Below are positions 17,581-26,178 of a stretch of DNA of 64,000 bases, in pieces. Below the pieces are notes generated by a model. The model worked only from the letters and a program-made list of their open reading frames with translations. It did not search any database and was not told the origin of the DNA. Source of the DNA: Nocardioides marmotae (GTDB taxonomy: Bacteria > Actinomycetota > Actinomycetes > Propionibacteriales > Nocardioidaceae); contig NZ_CP053660.1 of NCBI RefSeq assembly GCF_013177455.1, positions 2,728,001 through 2,792,000 on the forward strand. Reading direction: 5' to 3'. The number at the start of each line of letters is the position of its first letter. The stretch's first letter is position 1. Made by a program: the position numbers and the translations under genes.

Positions 17581-18920
17581 CGGTTCCTCACGCAGGCGAA
17601 GAGGTGGCGGCCGTAGTTGTCCTGGTAGGGCGGCACGGCGTCCTGGTCGGCGCCGAGGTCGATGATCTGGTCGAACGTGGTGTGCTCGGCCAGGAACGAC
17701 CGCACGCGCTCGGTGTCCCACGCCGGCAGGGAGTCGCGGAACCACTGCTCGTGGGCCTGTCCGGTGTCCAGGAACAGCACCCGCCCGGTCGCCCGGTCCA
17801 GCAGCCGCACCAGCTCCTCGGGCGGGCACGCGCCGCGGCCGAGGACGAAGTGGTGCAGCAGGCTGAAGCAGGACACGACGTCCCACTGCCGCCCGCCGGC
17901 GAGGAAGTCGACGGCGTCGCCGACGTTCATCCGGGCCGGGTCGGTGCCGTGCAGCGCAGCGGCGACCCGCGGGGCGGCCGGGTCGCGCTCGATGCCCTCC
18001 GCGTCGTACCCGAGCTGGCCGACGGCGTCGACGAACCAGCCGTAGCACGCGGCGACGTCGAGGTACGTCGGCGGGCGGGCGGCGGTGTCGGCCTCGGCCG
18101 CCACGTCCTCCAGCAGCGGCGCCATCATCGCCAGCCGGTCGGTGCAGCGGCGCACCACGCGGTAGCCGGCGCGCAGCTCGGGGGCGTCGACCGGCTGGTA
18201 GAGCTCGCGCTCGCCGCCGATCCACGACATCTCGTCCAGCACGTCCTGCAGCGGGGTGGTGACCGCGAACCGGCGCACCTTGGCGCGGATGCCGACCGCG
18301 CCGCGCACCACCTCGATCGCCAGCCGGTGGTGGCCGTCGACGACCTGGTAGCAGTCGGAGTCGCGGACCGGCGCGAGCAGGACCGGGGCGCCCGGCTCGC
18401 TCTGGTTCGGCCGGGCCGGGCCGTCCGGGGCCGGCCGCGCCGACCCGCCCGCGTCCGGCGCCGCGGCGAGGGCGAGGAAGTCGCGGGCGAGGCGGAGGAT
18501 GCCGGCGTCGTCGGTGACCCCGAAGTACTGCCCCGAGAGGCGGATGCAGGCCCGGGCGAGGTCGGCGTAGGAGGAGGCCAGCACCTCCGCGTCGGTCAGC
18601 GGACCGGCCAGGCCGGCGCGCAGGAGCGCGACGTGCGGGCCGTCGGCGACCGGACGCGAGCCCCACAGCAGGTCGCCGGTGGCTTCGGCGAGGGCCGCGG
18701 CCGGAAGCCCGTTCTGCCCGCCGAGCAGGATCTTGGACAACGGGACCTTCGCGGCGCCCTGGCGCCAGACGGCGACCGAGAGCGCCCGGCGGACCGCGGG
18801 CGGCATCGGGGCCTGGCCGACGACCTTGGTGCCCGCGGCGGTGCGGTCGGCCAGGCGGCGGCCGAGCCGGTGGCGCAGGTCGCGGGCGCGGGAGCGGTGG
18901 GCGGAGACGAGGGTGCTCAC
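17577..18920 (-). CDS. Methyltransferase with ParB-like DGHHR segment
   Basis: 447 residues. The middle part has DCYQVVDGHHRLAIEVV near residue 186, the DGxHR motif of ParB/Srx-like folds. The C-terminal ~180 residues look like a class I SAM-dependent methyltransferase: YLDVAACYGWFVDA near 280, NVGDAVDFL, and WDVVSCFSLLHHFV typical of motif post-I/IV. The N-terminal 100 residues are basic and helical. GTG 18920 overlaps the sulfotransferase stop (GTGA). In this operon it probably O-methylates a sugar of the repeat unit. The ParB-like part may bind a nucleotide or act as scaffold, which is inference. Confidence 0.72.
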   Translation of the reverse strand: MSTLVSAHRSRARDLRHRLGRRLADRTAAGTKVVGQAPMPPAVRRALSVAVWRQGAAKVPLSKILLGGQNGLPAAALAEATGDLLWGSRPVADGPHVALLRAGLAGPLTDAEVLASSYADLARACIRLSGQYFGVTDDAGILRLARDFLALAAAPDAGGSARPAPDGPARPNQSEPGAPVLLAPVRDSDCYQVVDGHHRLAIEVVRGAVGIRAKVRRFAVTTPLQDVLDEMSWIGGERELYQPVDAPELRAGYRVVRRCTDRLAMMAPLLEDVAAEADTAARPPTYLDVAACYGWFVDAVGQLGYDAEGIERDPAAPRVAAALHGTDPARMNVGDAVDFLAGGRQWDVVSCFSLLHHFVLGRGACPPEELVRLLDRATGRVLFLDTGQAHEQWFRDSLPAWDTERVRSFLAEHTTFDQIIDLGADQDAVPPYQDNYGRHLFACVRNR

Positions 18921-19816
18921 CGGGCCACCGCCTCGGCGCGCCACGACGGCGCCTGGTCGAGGTGGCGGGCCAGCTGCGCGTCGGAGTCGGCGAAGTGGGT
19001 CAGCAGGTCAGCGTGCTCGTCGGGCGGCAGGGGGTCGGCCGGCCGGGCGTTCCAGCGCTCGACCGCGGCCGGCACCCAGGTCGAGAGGCCCAGTCGCCGC
19101 TGGAGCGCGGCGAACTGCGGGACGGGGTCGGCGAAGAACCGGTCGGCGTCGACCACGTGGACCCGATCGGGCCCGAGCGCGGAGACGAACCGCTCGACCT
19201 GCTCGCCGTAGCGGCCGCGGCCCAGGTAGGCGTGGTGGCGGTGCTCGAAGCTGGTGCTGCGGGGCTCGGTCGCCAGCCGCTCCTGCTCGCCGGCCAGGCG
19301 GCGCTCCTCGGCGCGCAGCGCCGCGTCGAAGGGCAGCGACTCGAACCCGCGGGCCAGCTCGTGGCGGTGGGCCGAGCGGGCCCGCTCGACGGGGTCGCGG
19401 ACGAGCACCACGACGTGGGCGCCGGGCAGGTCCCGGGCGATCCGGTCGGCCGCGAGCGGGTGGAAGAGGTAGTAGCCGCCGCACTCGAAGGTCCGCAGCC
19501 GACGCCCGGGCCGGGCCAGGCGCGCGAGCGGGCCGAGCGGGAAGTGGGCGCGGTACCACCGCGGGCCGCGGTGGTACTCGTCGTCGAAGTAGCTCGTGCC
19601 CTTCGTCGCCGTGGGCCGCACCAGGTCCGGGTGCTCGGAGAGCAGGCGGAACATCGTGGTCGTGCCGGCGCGCTGGGCGCCGACCACGATGATGTCGGGG
19701 ACCATCCGCCAGGGGGCGGTCACCCGGCCCCAGGTCAGGGCCGCGGCCCGCAGACCGTCGGTGGCGCGGCTGGGCAGGCGGTCGGCCAGCTGTCGGGTCA
19801 GGTCTCGAGCAAGCAC
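18917..19816 (-). CDS. PAPS-dependent sulfotransferase
   Basis: 299 residues. DIIVVGAQRAGTTTMFRLLS near residue 41 is the 5'-phosphosulfate-binding loop, and VVVLVRDPVERARSAHRHEL near 135 is the 3'-phosphate-binding motif of the sulfotransferase family. YFDDEYHRGPRWYRAHFP is also typical of bacterial carbohydrate sulfotransferases. It transfers sulfate from PAPS to an acceptor, here presumably a sugar of the exported polymer. GTG 19816 lies inside the end of the flippase gene (19-nt overlap). No PAPS-synthesis gene is in the window. Confidence 0.88.
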   Translation of the reverse strand: MLARDLTRQLADRLPSRATDGLRAAALTWGRVTAPWRMVPDIIVVGAQRAGTTTMFRLLSEHPDLVRPTATKGTSYFDDEYHRGPRWYRAHFPLGPLARLARPGRRLRTFECGGYYLFHPLAADRIARDLPGAHVVVLVRDPVERARSAHRHELARGFESLPFDAALRAEERRLAGEQERLATEPRSTSFEHRHHAYLGRGRYGEQVERFVSALGPDRVHVVDADRFFADPVPQFAALQRRLGLSTWVPAAVERWNARPADPLPPDEHADLLTHFADSDAQLARHLDQAPSWRAEAVAR

Positions 19817-21486
19817 GGGTCGTCACTCTCCTTGGAGGGGGGCTGGTGCGGGCGGGTCGCCGCGGGGTCGTGCGGACGGGTCGGGTGGGTGGTGGCGGTG
19901 CGCGTGCGGCGCAGGGCCGCGACGGCGATGTCGAGGGCGAGCCGCTCGCCCAGGGCGGCCAGCGCGGCGACGTACGCCACGGCGCCGAGGGCGGCGGTGA
20001 GGAGCACGCCGAGCGGGCTGGAGCCCAGGAGCAGGGCGACCAGCAGGCCGGGGACGCCGAAGCAGGCGACGGCGACGCCGGCGGCGAGCGCGGGCACGCC
20101 CCAGGCGGAGCGGAGCCGCCCGAGGTCGACCGCGCGGCGGACCTGCCAGATGCCGAGCCCGCTGCGCACGGCCAGCGCGAGGGCCCAGGCGACCGCGGCG
20201 CCGACGATGCCCATCCGGGGGACCAGGACGAGGCAGGCGACGACGTCGACGGCGAGGGCGAGCAGGCCGTTGACCATGCTCAGCCCGCTGCGACCGGCCA
20301 TGAGCAGCAGCGTGTCGACGGGGCCGGAGCCGACGGCGAGGAGCATCGTGGCGGCCATGACCGCGACCGTGGCGAGAGCGCCGGTGGTGACGTAGTCGGC
20401 GCCGAAGACCGAGAGGTACGTCGGGGCGCCGGTGCCGACGACGAGGTAGAGCGGCCACACCAGCAGCACCGCCCAGCCGGTCGTGATCGCGAAGGTGCGC
20501 CGCAGCGCCGCGCCGTCCTCGCCGATCAGCAGCACCGTGAACCGCGCCTGGAGGACCTGGTGGACCGCCTGGTTGGCGAGCTGGCCGACCGCGACGAACC
20601 GGGTGGCGGCGGTGTAGAGCGCGGCGTGCCCGGGGGTGAGCAGCGCGGCGACCAGGATGATGTCGGCCTTCTGCACCACGACCTGCGCCAGGCCCGCGAC
20701 GCCGCGCGGCCAGGTGAAGGACCAGAACTCCGCGGCGAGCGAGGCGGCCCCCGCGGACGTCTCGGCCCGCGCGCCGGCGGGGCCGGCGGGCCGGGACCGC
20801 AGGCAGGAGCGGAGGGCGGCGGCGGCGAGGAGGAGCGAGAGGAGGTACGCCGCGGACCAGGCCAGGCCGAGCACGGCCGGCCCTCCCTCGGCGGCCACCG
20901 CCGCGGCGACCGCGACGACCTGGACACCCGCCCGCAGCACCCGGTCGACCAGGGCGGTCTGGTGCATCTGGCCGACCGCGCGGGTCGCGGCGAGCATGAG
21001 GTCGGCCAGCACGCAGCACGGCAGCGCCGGCGCGACGGCCCGGATGACCCGGGTGCCGTCCTCGCCCAGGCCGAGGACCGAGGAGAGCGGCTCGGCGAGC
21101 AGCAGCAGGGCCGCGGTCACCGCGAGGGCGACCACCACGACCGGCAGGCCGGCGGTCCGCACCGCGCGGCGTACGTCGTCGGTGCGCCCCTCGGCCTCCA
21201 GCCGCAGCAGGAACCGGGCCAGGCCCGAGTCGGTGCCCAGCGCCGAGACCACGGCGAGGGTGGTGAACAGGGCGGTGGCGGCGAAGAAGATGCCGGCCTC
21301 GCCCGCGGCGAGGCCGCGGGCGACGAGCACGGTGGAGGCGAGCCCGCAGGCCGCGGCGAACGCCGACCCGGCGAGGCCGACCGCACCGCCGCGCGCGACC
21401 TGCCCGAGGTGGGCGGCGGTCGCACCTCCACTGCCGGCCTGGTCCGCCTGGTCCGCCTGGTCCGCCGCCCCGGGGGCCCCGGTCAC
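19798..21486 (-). CDS. Polysaccharide flippase (MATE/MVF superfamily, Wzx-like)
   Basis: 562 residues with about 12-14 predicted membrane helices, starting GQVARGGAVGLAGSAFAAACGLASTVLVARGL, the common opening of Wzx/RfbX-like flippases. The C-terminal ~40 residues are polar and cytoplasmic. GTG 21486 overlaps the upstream stop by 4 nt. It should move the lipid-linked repeat unit across the membrane, upstream of the polymerase encoded at 12029. It sits between the Wzz-like and sulfotransferase genes in a tightly coupled operon. Confidence 0.87.
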   Translation of the reverse strand: MTGAPGAADQADQADQAGSGGATAAHLGQVARGGAVGLAGSAFAAACGLASTVLVARGLAAGEAGIFFAATALFTTLAVVSALGTDSGLARFLLRLEAEGRTDDVRRAVRTAGLPVVVVALAVTAALLLLAEPLSSVLGLGEDGTRVIRAVAPALPCCVLADLMLAATRAVGQMHQTALVDRVLRAGVQVVAVAAAVAAEGGPAVLGLAWSAAYLLSLLLAAAALRSCLRSRPAGPAGARAETSAGAASLAAEFWSFTWPRGVAGLAQVVVQKADIILVAALLTPGHAALYTAATRFVAVGQLANQAVHQVLQARFTVLLIGEDGAALRRTFAITTGWAVLLVWPLYLVVGTGAPTYLSVFGADYVTTGALATVAVMAATMLLAVGSGPVDTLLLMAGRSGLSMVNGLLALAVDVVACLVLVPRMGIVGAAVAWALALAVRSGLGIWQVRRAVDLGRLRSAWGVPALAAGVAVACFGVPGLLVALLLGSSPLGVLLTAALGAVAYVAALAALGERLALDIAVAALRRTRTATTHPTRPHDPAATRPHQPPSKESDDPCLLET

Positions 21487-23186
21487 CCGGCACCGCCGGG
21501 TGGGTGGGAGGAGCCCCCGCTCACCGAGAGGGCGGGCTCGGGAACCGTGGTCCGTCGGCCGGAGACCCACCGGGAGAGGCGCACCCGGAGCCGGGGCCGT
21601 GACCGGGTCGCGGCGCCGGGTCGCGCGGGGCCGGCGGCGGGGGCGACCTGCGATGCCGGCGCTCCCCCGTTGACGACGAGGAGGCGCACGGTGGACGCAC
21701 CGACCCGGCGCAGGAGCTCGACCGCCGCGGCCGCCGCCGCGGGGCCCTCGGCCGCGGCCGGAACCTCCAGCAGCACGGTGTCGGCCAGCGCGGCGAGCGC
21801 CTGGGTCCGCAGGCCCGTGGCGGCGCCGGTGCAGATCAGGACGACGTCGGCGGTCTCCCGCAGCTCGGCCAGGAGGTCCGCGGCGGCAGGCCCCGCGAGG
21901 GTGTCGTCGAGGTCGGCGGGGCGCCCTCCTGCGCCGAGCATCCGCAGGTAGGGCCCCTCCGCCATCAGCACCTGCTCGAGCGGGACCTCACCGCGCAGGA
22001 CGTCGGCCAGGCCGCGGCCGGGAGGACCGAGGGGGCGCGAGACGTCCACGACGACCGTCCGCAGGCGCGCCGCGGCAAGCGAGCGGGCAAGGCCGACGGC
22101 GACCACCGAGCCCGGGGCCTCCGTCGGGTGGCAGACCAGGGCTGTCAGCGGGCGGTCGCGCTCGGCGGCGAGGAGGGCCGCACGCACGGTCGCGAGGGCG
22201 GTGGCCGGTGCCGACGCGGGGAGCGTGCCCAGCAGGGGCGCGGGCCAGGCGTGCGCCCGGTCGGGCATCCGGTCGGGGGCAGGGGTGTCCTGCTCGCCGT
22301 CGCCGCCCTGGCGGCCGAGGCCCGAGCCAACCCAGCCGACCGCGGCACCGGCCAGCAGGCCGAGGAGCGCGGTCGCGAGCGGACCGCCGGGCAGCCCGGA
22401 CCGGCCGGCGACCGCCGGGGTGACGACCTGGCCGGGGTCCGGGGTGGCAGCCCGCGTGGCGCCCAGCTGGGCCTGCAGCTCGTCGGCCTGGACGCTGAGG
22501 TTCACGATCTGCTGGGTGAGCACGGCGGATCGCGACGACCGGGGCACCGCGGTGGCCAGCTGCCGGGACAGCTCGTCCTGCTCGGCCTCCCGCGCCCGGA
22601 TCTGTTCCTCCAGCTCGGCCGCGCGGTCGCCGCGCGCCGACTCGGTGCGAGAGCGCCGGAAGGCGAGGTAGGTCTCGGCGAAGGCCTGGGCGCGCAGCGC
22701 CGCCTGTTGTGCCGTCGAGCCCGTCGCCGAGACCTCGAGCAGCTGGGTGTTGGGCGGCACCTTGACCGAGACGGCGGCCAGCAGGTCCTGCTGGTCCTCA
22801 CCCAGGGCCCGGGCGACCGCCTTGCCCATGGTGTCGGAGCGGGCCAGCTGTGCCTCGGTCTCGAGGTTGATCAGCTCGTCGCCGCGGCCCTCGGGGCTGA
22901 ACGGGTTGCCCTCCAGCGGATTGACCAGCACCACGGAGGTGGCCCGGTGGGTCGCCTGCTGCTGCAGGCCCCACCACAGGCCGGCCCCGGCGCCGAGCAG
23001 CGCGCAGACGACGACGAGCAGCGCGGCCAGCCGCCGACGCACGAGGGGCTGCCTGCGCCGGTCGTCGCGGTGCGGCGTACCGGTGAGGTCGGAGGATCCG
23101 CGCGGTGCGGGTCCCTCGGACGCGGCGGCAGAACCGGTCGTGTGGGTGTCGAGCACGAGGAGGCTCCTCTCATCGGGAGTCGTCAT
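21483..23186 (-). CDS. Wzz-like chain-length protein with degenerate BY-kinase domain
   Basis: 567 residues. A helix near 52-74, an extracellular Wzz-type domain with a coiled-coil segment (~170-225), and a second helix near 263-287 match the polysaccharide co-polymerase fold. The cytoplasmic part resembles a BY-kinase/ParA-like domain (TALVCHPTEAPGSVVAVGLA, TVVVDVSRPLG, ADVVLICTGAATG). At the Walker A position the Lys-Ser/Thr of GKS/T is missing, and there is no tyrosine-rich tail, so it is probably catalytically dead. ATG 23186 heads the operon toward 16333. It likely controls chain length by oligomerisation rather than phosphorylation. Confidence 0.8.
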   Translation of the reverse strand: MTTPDERSLLVLDTHTTGSAAASEGPAPRGSSDLTGTPHRDDRRRQPLVRRRLAALLVVVCALLGAGAGLWWGLQQQATHRATSVVLVNPLEGNPFSPEGRGDELINLETEAQLARSDTMGKAVARALGEDQQDLLAAVSVKVPPNTQLLEVSATGSTAQQAALRAQAFAETYLAFRRSRTESARGDRAAELEEQIRAREAEQDELSRQLATAVPRSSRSAVLTQQIVNLSVQADELQAQLGATRAATPDPGQVVTPAVAGRSGLPGGPLATALLGLLAGAAVGWVGSGLGRQGGDGEQDTPAPDRMPDRAHAWPAPLLGTLPASAPATALATVRAALLAAERDRPLTALVCHPTEAPGSVVAVGLARSLAAARLRTVVVDVSRPLGPPGRGLADVLRGEVPLEQVLMAEGPYLRMLGAGGRPADLDDTLAGPAAADLLAELRETADVVLICTGAATGLRTQALAALADTVLLEVPAAAEGPAAAAAAVELLRRVGASTVRLLVVNGGAPASQVAPAAGPARPGAATRSRPRLRVRLSRWVSGRRTTVPEPALSVSGGSSHPPGGAG

Positions 23187-23230
23187 CGTGAGCGGCCCGG
23201 CGCGGCGCGCCGCCGGGTTCGGGCGCTTTC

Positions 23231-23248
23231 TCCCCGATGTTGGGGACG
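23231..23248 (+). promoter_or_regulatory. 18-bp dyad motif, copy E1
   Basis: TCCCCGATGTTGGGGACG has a perfect TCCCC/GGGGA dyad and lies 45 bp upstream of the start of the five-gene operon. Being nearly symmetric, it could act on the minus-strand operon. No good TANNNT box is evident on that side. Confidence 0.6.
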
Positions 23249-23270
23249 CCGGCGCGGGCCGGGGCCAGGT

Positions 23271-23288
23271 TCACCGATGTTGGGGATG
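23271..23288 (+). promoter_or_regulatory. 18-bp dyad motif, copy E2
   Basis: TCACCGATGTTGGGGATG starts exactly 40 bp after E1, close to four helical turns, so two bound dimers would face the same side. A CATGCT sequence lies exactly 20 nt downstream on the plus strand, close to TANNNT, which leaves open rightward transcription toward the kinase gene. Confidence 0.6.
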
Positions 23289-23814
23289 GCGAGACGCCCC
23301 GAGCCGAGCATGCTGAAGCCCGTCGGGTCGTGCCCCGACACACGTCCCGCCAGTCGTGGTGGGCCTCGGCAGTCCTGCGCGACGCCCGGGCTCGGCACCC
23401 CCCGCCCCGTCGGCCGCTGTCACCCCCCATGCGGCAGCCGCCCGCGGACCACGGCTGGCGGGCACTCCGCCCGTCCGAGCGACTCGCTCGACGCGCGTCT
23501 GTCAAGAGGCCGATGGCCGTCTTCCCGCTGCAGGAGTCCCGGGCACCTGGACCCTGGGGCCGGTGCCCGGCGCCTCGTACGTTGCCGGGCATGAGTGCTC
23601 GTGCTGACCGCCCCGGCCGGGCCGGGGCCGCCGTCATCCAACCGAGCTGCCCGGGCGCACCGGGGTGAACCGCGGCGAGGGGGGCGCGGCCGAGGGAACG
23701 CCGGCCGTGGCAGCAGGATCTCCAGCAGAAGCGGCGCCGCGCGCCAAGCACGACGCCGCAGCGGGCTCTTTACCACGCGATCTCCACAAACTACCCTTTA
23801 GCAGCGGTGTAACT

Positions 23815-23844
23815 TTCCCCACTTTGCGGTATACCGGTGGGGAA
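23815..23844. promoter_or_regulatory. Nested palindrome before the kinase gene
   Basis: TTCCCCAC (23815-23822) and GTGGGGAA (23837-23844) form a perfect 8-bp inverted repeat. Between them CGGTATACCG (23827-23836) is a perfect 10-bp palindrome containing TATACC, a possible -10 box. It lies 166 bp before the histidine-kinase start and probably is its promoter/operator, although a hairpin in the leader is an alternative. Confidence 0.45.
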
Positions 23845-24009
23845 TCGCCAGCAGGCCGAGCCGGCCGCGCGGACGGTTCGAGGATGAGCACTTCGATCAC
23901 CTCGAGGGACGTGGGCACCTCGTCCCGGCGATCTGCGTCTGGGACTGCTGGCTCGTGGGGCCGGCCGCCAGACGGTGCACACCGATGGAGGCCAGGAGTG
24001 GGTGGGGAG

Positions 24010-25461
24010 ATGGCGGCCACGCGGTGGCGAGCGGCGGGACAGGTCCTGGTGGTCCTGCTGCTGGTCGGCGCCCCGCTGCCGCTCGCCCTCTGGCTGCTGC
24101 CCGACAGCCGGGACCTGGAGGACACGGCGCTGGCCCACGAGCTCCTCGTCTACCCCTCGGTGCTCGTCGCGGGAACGTTGTTCTACGTGTCCTGGCGCGT
24201 GCACCAGACCGCGACCGTCGGCTGGCTCGCGGCCGCGGTCACCCTCGTCGGCGCCCAGGGGCTCGGCTCCGCCGCGGTGCGCGTCTCCCGGCCGGCCGGG
24301 GTGGCCGAGCACGCCTCCTGGCACCTCGCGATCGACATCGCGCTCTACCTCGGGCTCATCCTCGTCACCGCGGTCGCCGCCCGTCGGGCGCTCCCCGTGG
24401 ACCCGCTTGCCGCGGGCCTGCTGACGGGGCTCGGCCTGACCGCGCTCCGGGTGGGCGTCCTCCGGCTGCCTGGTGGCGACTCCCGCGACACCGAGCTCGC
24501 TCTCTCGGCCGTGCTCTTCGTCATCGCTCTGCTGCTGGCCGCGATGGTGCTGCGCATGGCCTCGACGCCGGCCTGGGTGCGGGTCCGCGTCGCCACCGCG
24601 GTCACGGTGCTCGCGGTGAGCCACGTGTTGACCCCGCCGGCGCCGGTGCACTTCGCGGGCATCGACCTCGTGGCCGTGGCGCTCACGGTGACCGGAGGAG
24701 TGCTGCTGGCCACCACGGGGTTCGACCTGCTGCGCGAGAACCTCGACCGACAGCGCGGGGCGGTCCGCGGCCTGCGCGAGCAGGTCGAGCACCTCGAGGC
24801 CGGGGTGCGCGTCGACCGGGCCCGCCTGCACGAGATCCACGCGACGCTCGCCGGCATCGCCCACGCCTCACGCCTCCTGCACGACGGCGTGCTCCCGGCG
24901 CAGGCCCGGCGGGGCGAGCTCGAGCGGATGATCGACCTCGAGATGTCCCGACTGCAGCGGCTGATGGGGGGCCGCGAGCGCCGCGAGGTGCAGGAGGTAG
25001 CCCTCGACGAGCTGCTCTCGCCGCTCGTCGTGGTCCACCGGGCGCGCGGCCGGGTCATCCACTGGGAGCCGAGCGGCCAGCGCGCGTGCTGCCGCCCCGA
25101 CGACCTCACCACGGTCGTCAACATCCTCCTGGAGAACGTCGCCCAGCACGCCGCCAGCGACGCCCATCTCGAGGTCCGCCGGTCCGGCGACCGGGTGGAG
25201 GTGCGGGTGCGCGACCGTGGGCCCGGGATCGAGCAGGGGATGGAGGCGCGGCTGTTCCACTGGGGCGACCGCGGCGTCGCCTCGCGGGGCCAGGGCATCG
25301 GGCTGAGCGTCGCGAGCCGGCTCATGGCCGAGCAGGACGGCCGCATCTGCGTCGAGCAGGACGGCCCCACCGGGACCACCTTCGTGGTCACCGTCCCGGC
25401 CGCGGGCAACGCCTCGGGGGTCGGGTTCGCCGAAGGGGCTGATGACAGGGCCATCCCGTGA
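24010..25461 (+). CDS. Membrane sensor histidine kinase
   Basis: 483 residues. The N-terminal ~240 residues form about eight hydrophobic helices, an integral-membrane sensor without a large extracellular loop. A coiled-coil linker leads to the H-box (RARLHEIHATLAGIAHA), then the N-box (ILLENVAQHA), G1 (VRDRGPGI) and G2 (SRGQGIGLSVA). All ATP-binding motifs are intact. ATG 24010 is preceded by a GGGGAG; an in-frame GTG at 23998 is an alternative. The stop overlaps the response-regulator GTG (GTGA), so they form a two-component pair. Its position in the locus suggests it controls the polysaccharide genes. Confidence 0.85.
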   Translation: MAATRWRAAGQVLVVLLLVGAPLPLALWLLPDSRDLEDTALAHELLVYPSVLVAGTLFYVSWRVHQTATVGWLAAAVTLVGAQGLGSAAVRVSRPAGVAEHASWHLAIDIALYLGLILVTAVAARRALPVDPLAAGLLTGLGLTALRVGVLRLPGGDSRDTELALSAVLFVIALLLAAMVLRMASTPAWVRVRVATAVTVLAVSHVLTPPAPVHFAGIDLVAVALTVTGGVLLATTGFDLLRENLDRQRGAVRGLREQVEHLEAGVRVDRARLHEIHATLAGIAHASRLLHDGVLPAQARRGELERMIDLEMSRLQRLMGGRERREVQEVALDELLSPLVVVHRARGRVIHWEPSGQRACCRPDDLTTVVNILLENVAQHAASDAHLEVRRSGDRVEVRVRDRGPGIEQGMEARLFHWGDRGVASRGQGIGLSVASRLMAEQDGRICVEQDGPTGTTFVVTVPAAGNASGVGFAEGADDRAIP

Positions 25462-26144
25462 CGACCGCCGGCCGCCACGAGACCCGGATCGTCCTGGTCG
25501 AGGACCACACGCTCTTCGCCGACTCCCTCGACATGGTCTTCACCGTCGAGGGCTACGACGTACGGCGGATCGCGATCCCCGACGAGGGCGGGTCGATGGC
25601 CTCGATCCTCTCCGCCATCCTCGCCTCGCACCCGCGCATCGTGCTGCTCGACCTCGACCTGGGCCGGCTCGGCGACGCGACCCGGCTCATCGGCCCGATC
25701 GCCCGCGCCGGCGTCAACGTCGTCGTCGTCACCGCCAGCCCCGACCGCGGCCGGTGGGGCGAGTGCCTGCGACTCGGCGCCAGGAAGGTGATCAGCAAGT
25801 CCCGGCCGCTGACCGAGATCCTCTCCACCGTGCGCCGGCTGGTGCAGGGCCTGCCGGTGACCGACGTCGCCGAGCGCGAGGAGCTGCTGCAGCTGTGGCA
25901 CCAGGAGCGCAGCGACAAGCAGGCGGCCCGGGAGCGGCTCGACCGGCTCACCCAGCGCGAGCGCGAGGTGCTCGCCATGCTCGTCAAGGGGCGGGCGGTG
26001 CGCGACATCGCTGCGGACAAGGTCGTCTCCGAGGCGACGGTCCGCACGCAGGTGAAGTCGATCCTGGCCAAGCTGGAGGTCTCCTCGCAGCTGGCCGCCG
26101 TCGGCTTGGCCCACCACGTCGGCTGGGTGCCGCCCCCGCACTGA
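25458..26144 (+). CDS. LuxR-family response regulator
   Basis: 228 residues. The receiver domain is intact: VEDH acidic pocket, VLLDLDLG with the phospho-acceptor Asp, VTAS and VISKS with the conserved lysine. The C-terminal LuxR helix-turn-helix reads LTQREREVLAMLVKGRAVRD through LEVSSQLAAVGLAHH. It is coupled to the histidine kinase by a 4-bp overlap. Its DNA-binding domain resembles that of the LuxR protein at 8137-8865 (both end L-E-V-x-SQLAAV), so they may recognise similar sites. It is the strongest candidate regulator for the 18-bp dyad, by inference. Confidence 0.9.
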   Translation: MTTAGRHETRIVLVEDHTLFADSLDMVFTVEGYDVRRIAIPDEGGSMASILSAILASHPRIVLLDLDLGRLGDATRLIGPIARAGVNVVVVTASPDRGRWGECLRLGARKVISKSRPLTEILSTVRRLVQGLPVTDVAEREELLQLWHQERSDKQAARERLDRLTQREREVLAMLVKGRAVRDIAADKVVSEATVRTQVKSILAKLEVSSQLAAVGLAHHVGWVPPPH

Positions 26145-26178
26145 GCCGGCGCCCACTCATCTCGGAGTCGGCGGGGGC

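Larger units (their letters stand above)
23187..24009. other. 823-bp intergenic control region
   Basis: This separates the polysaccharide operon (minus, 23186) from the kinase gene (plus, 24010). It holds motif copies E1 and E2 near the left end and a nested palindrome at 23815-23844 in an unusually AT-rich patch (about 23770-23850). Open frames here have no coherent protein features. The rest shows nothing I can name; a small RNA or long leader is possible. Confidence 0.6.

Noticed and set aside
23575-23592. Possible ninth copy of the 18-bp motif ending in GGGCATG
   Set aside because: Only the right half matches; the left half lacks the CC and central A/T positions, so it was not counted.
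23665-24009. Extended N-terminus of the histidine kinase from a GTG at 23665
   Set aside because: The extra ~115 codons are low-complexity and would run through the nested palindrome/promoter; the ATG at 24010 has a ribosome site.
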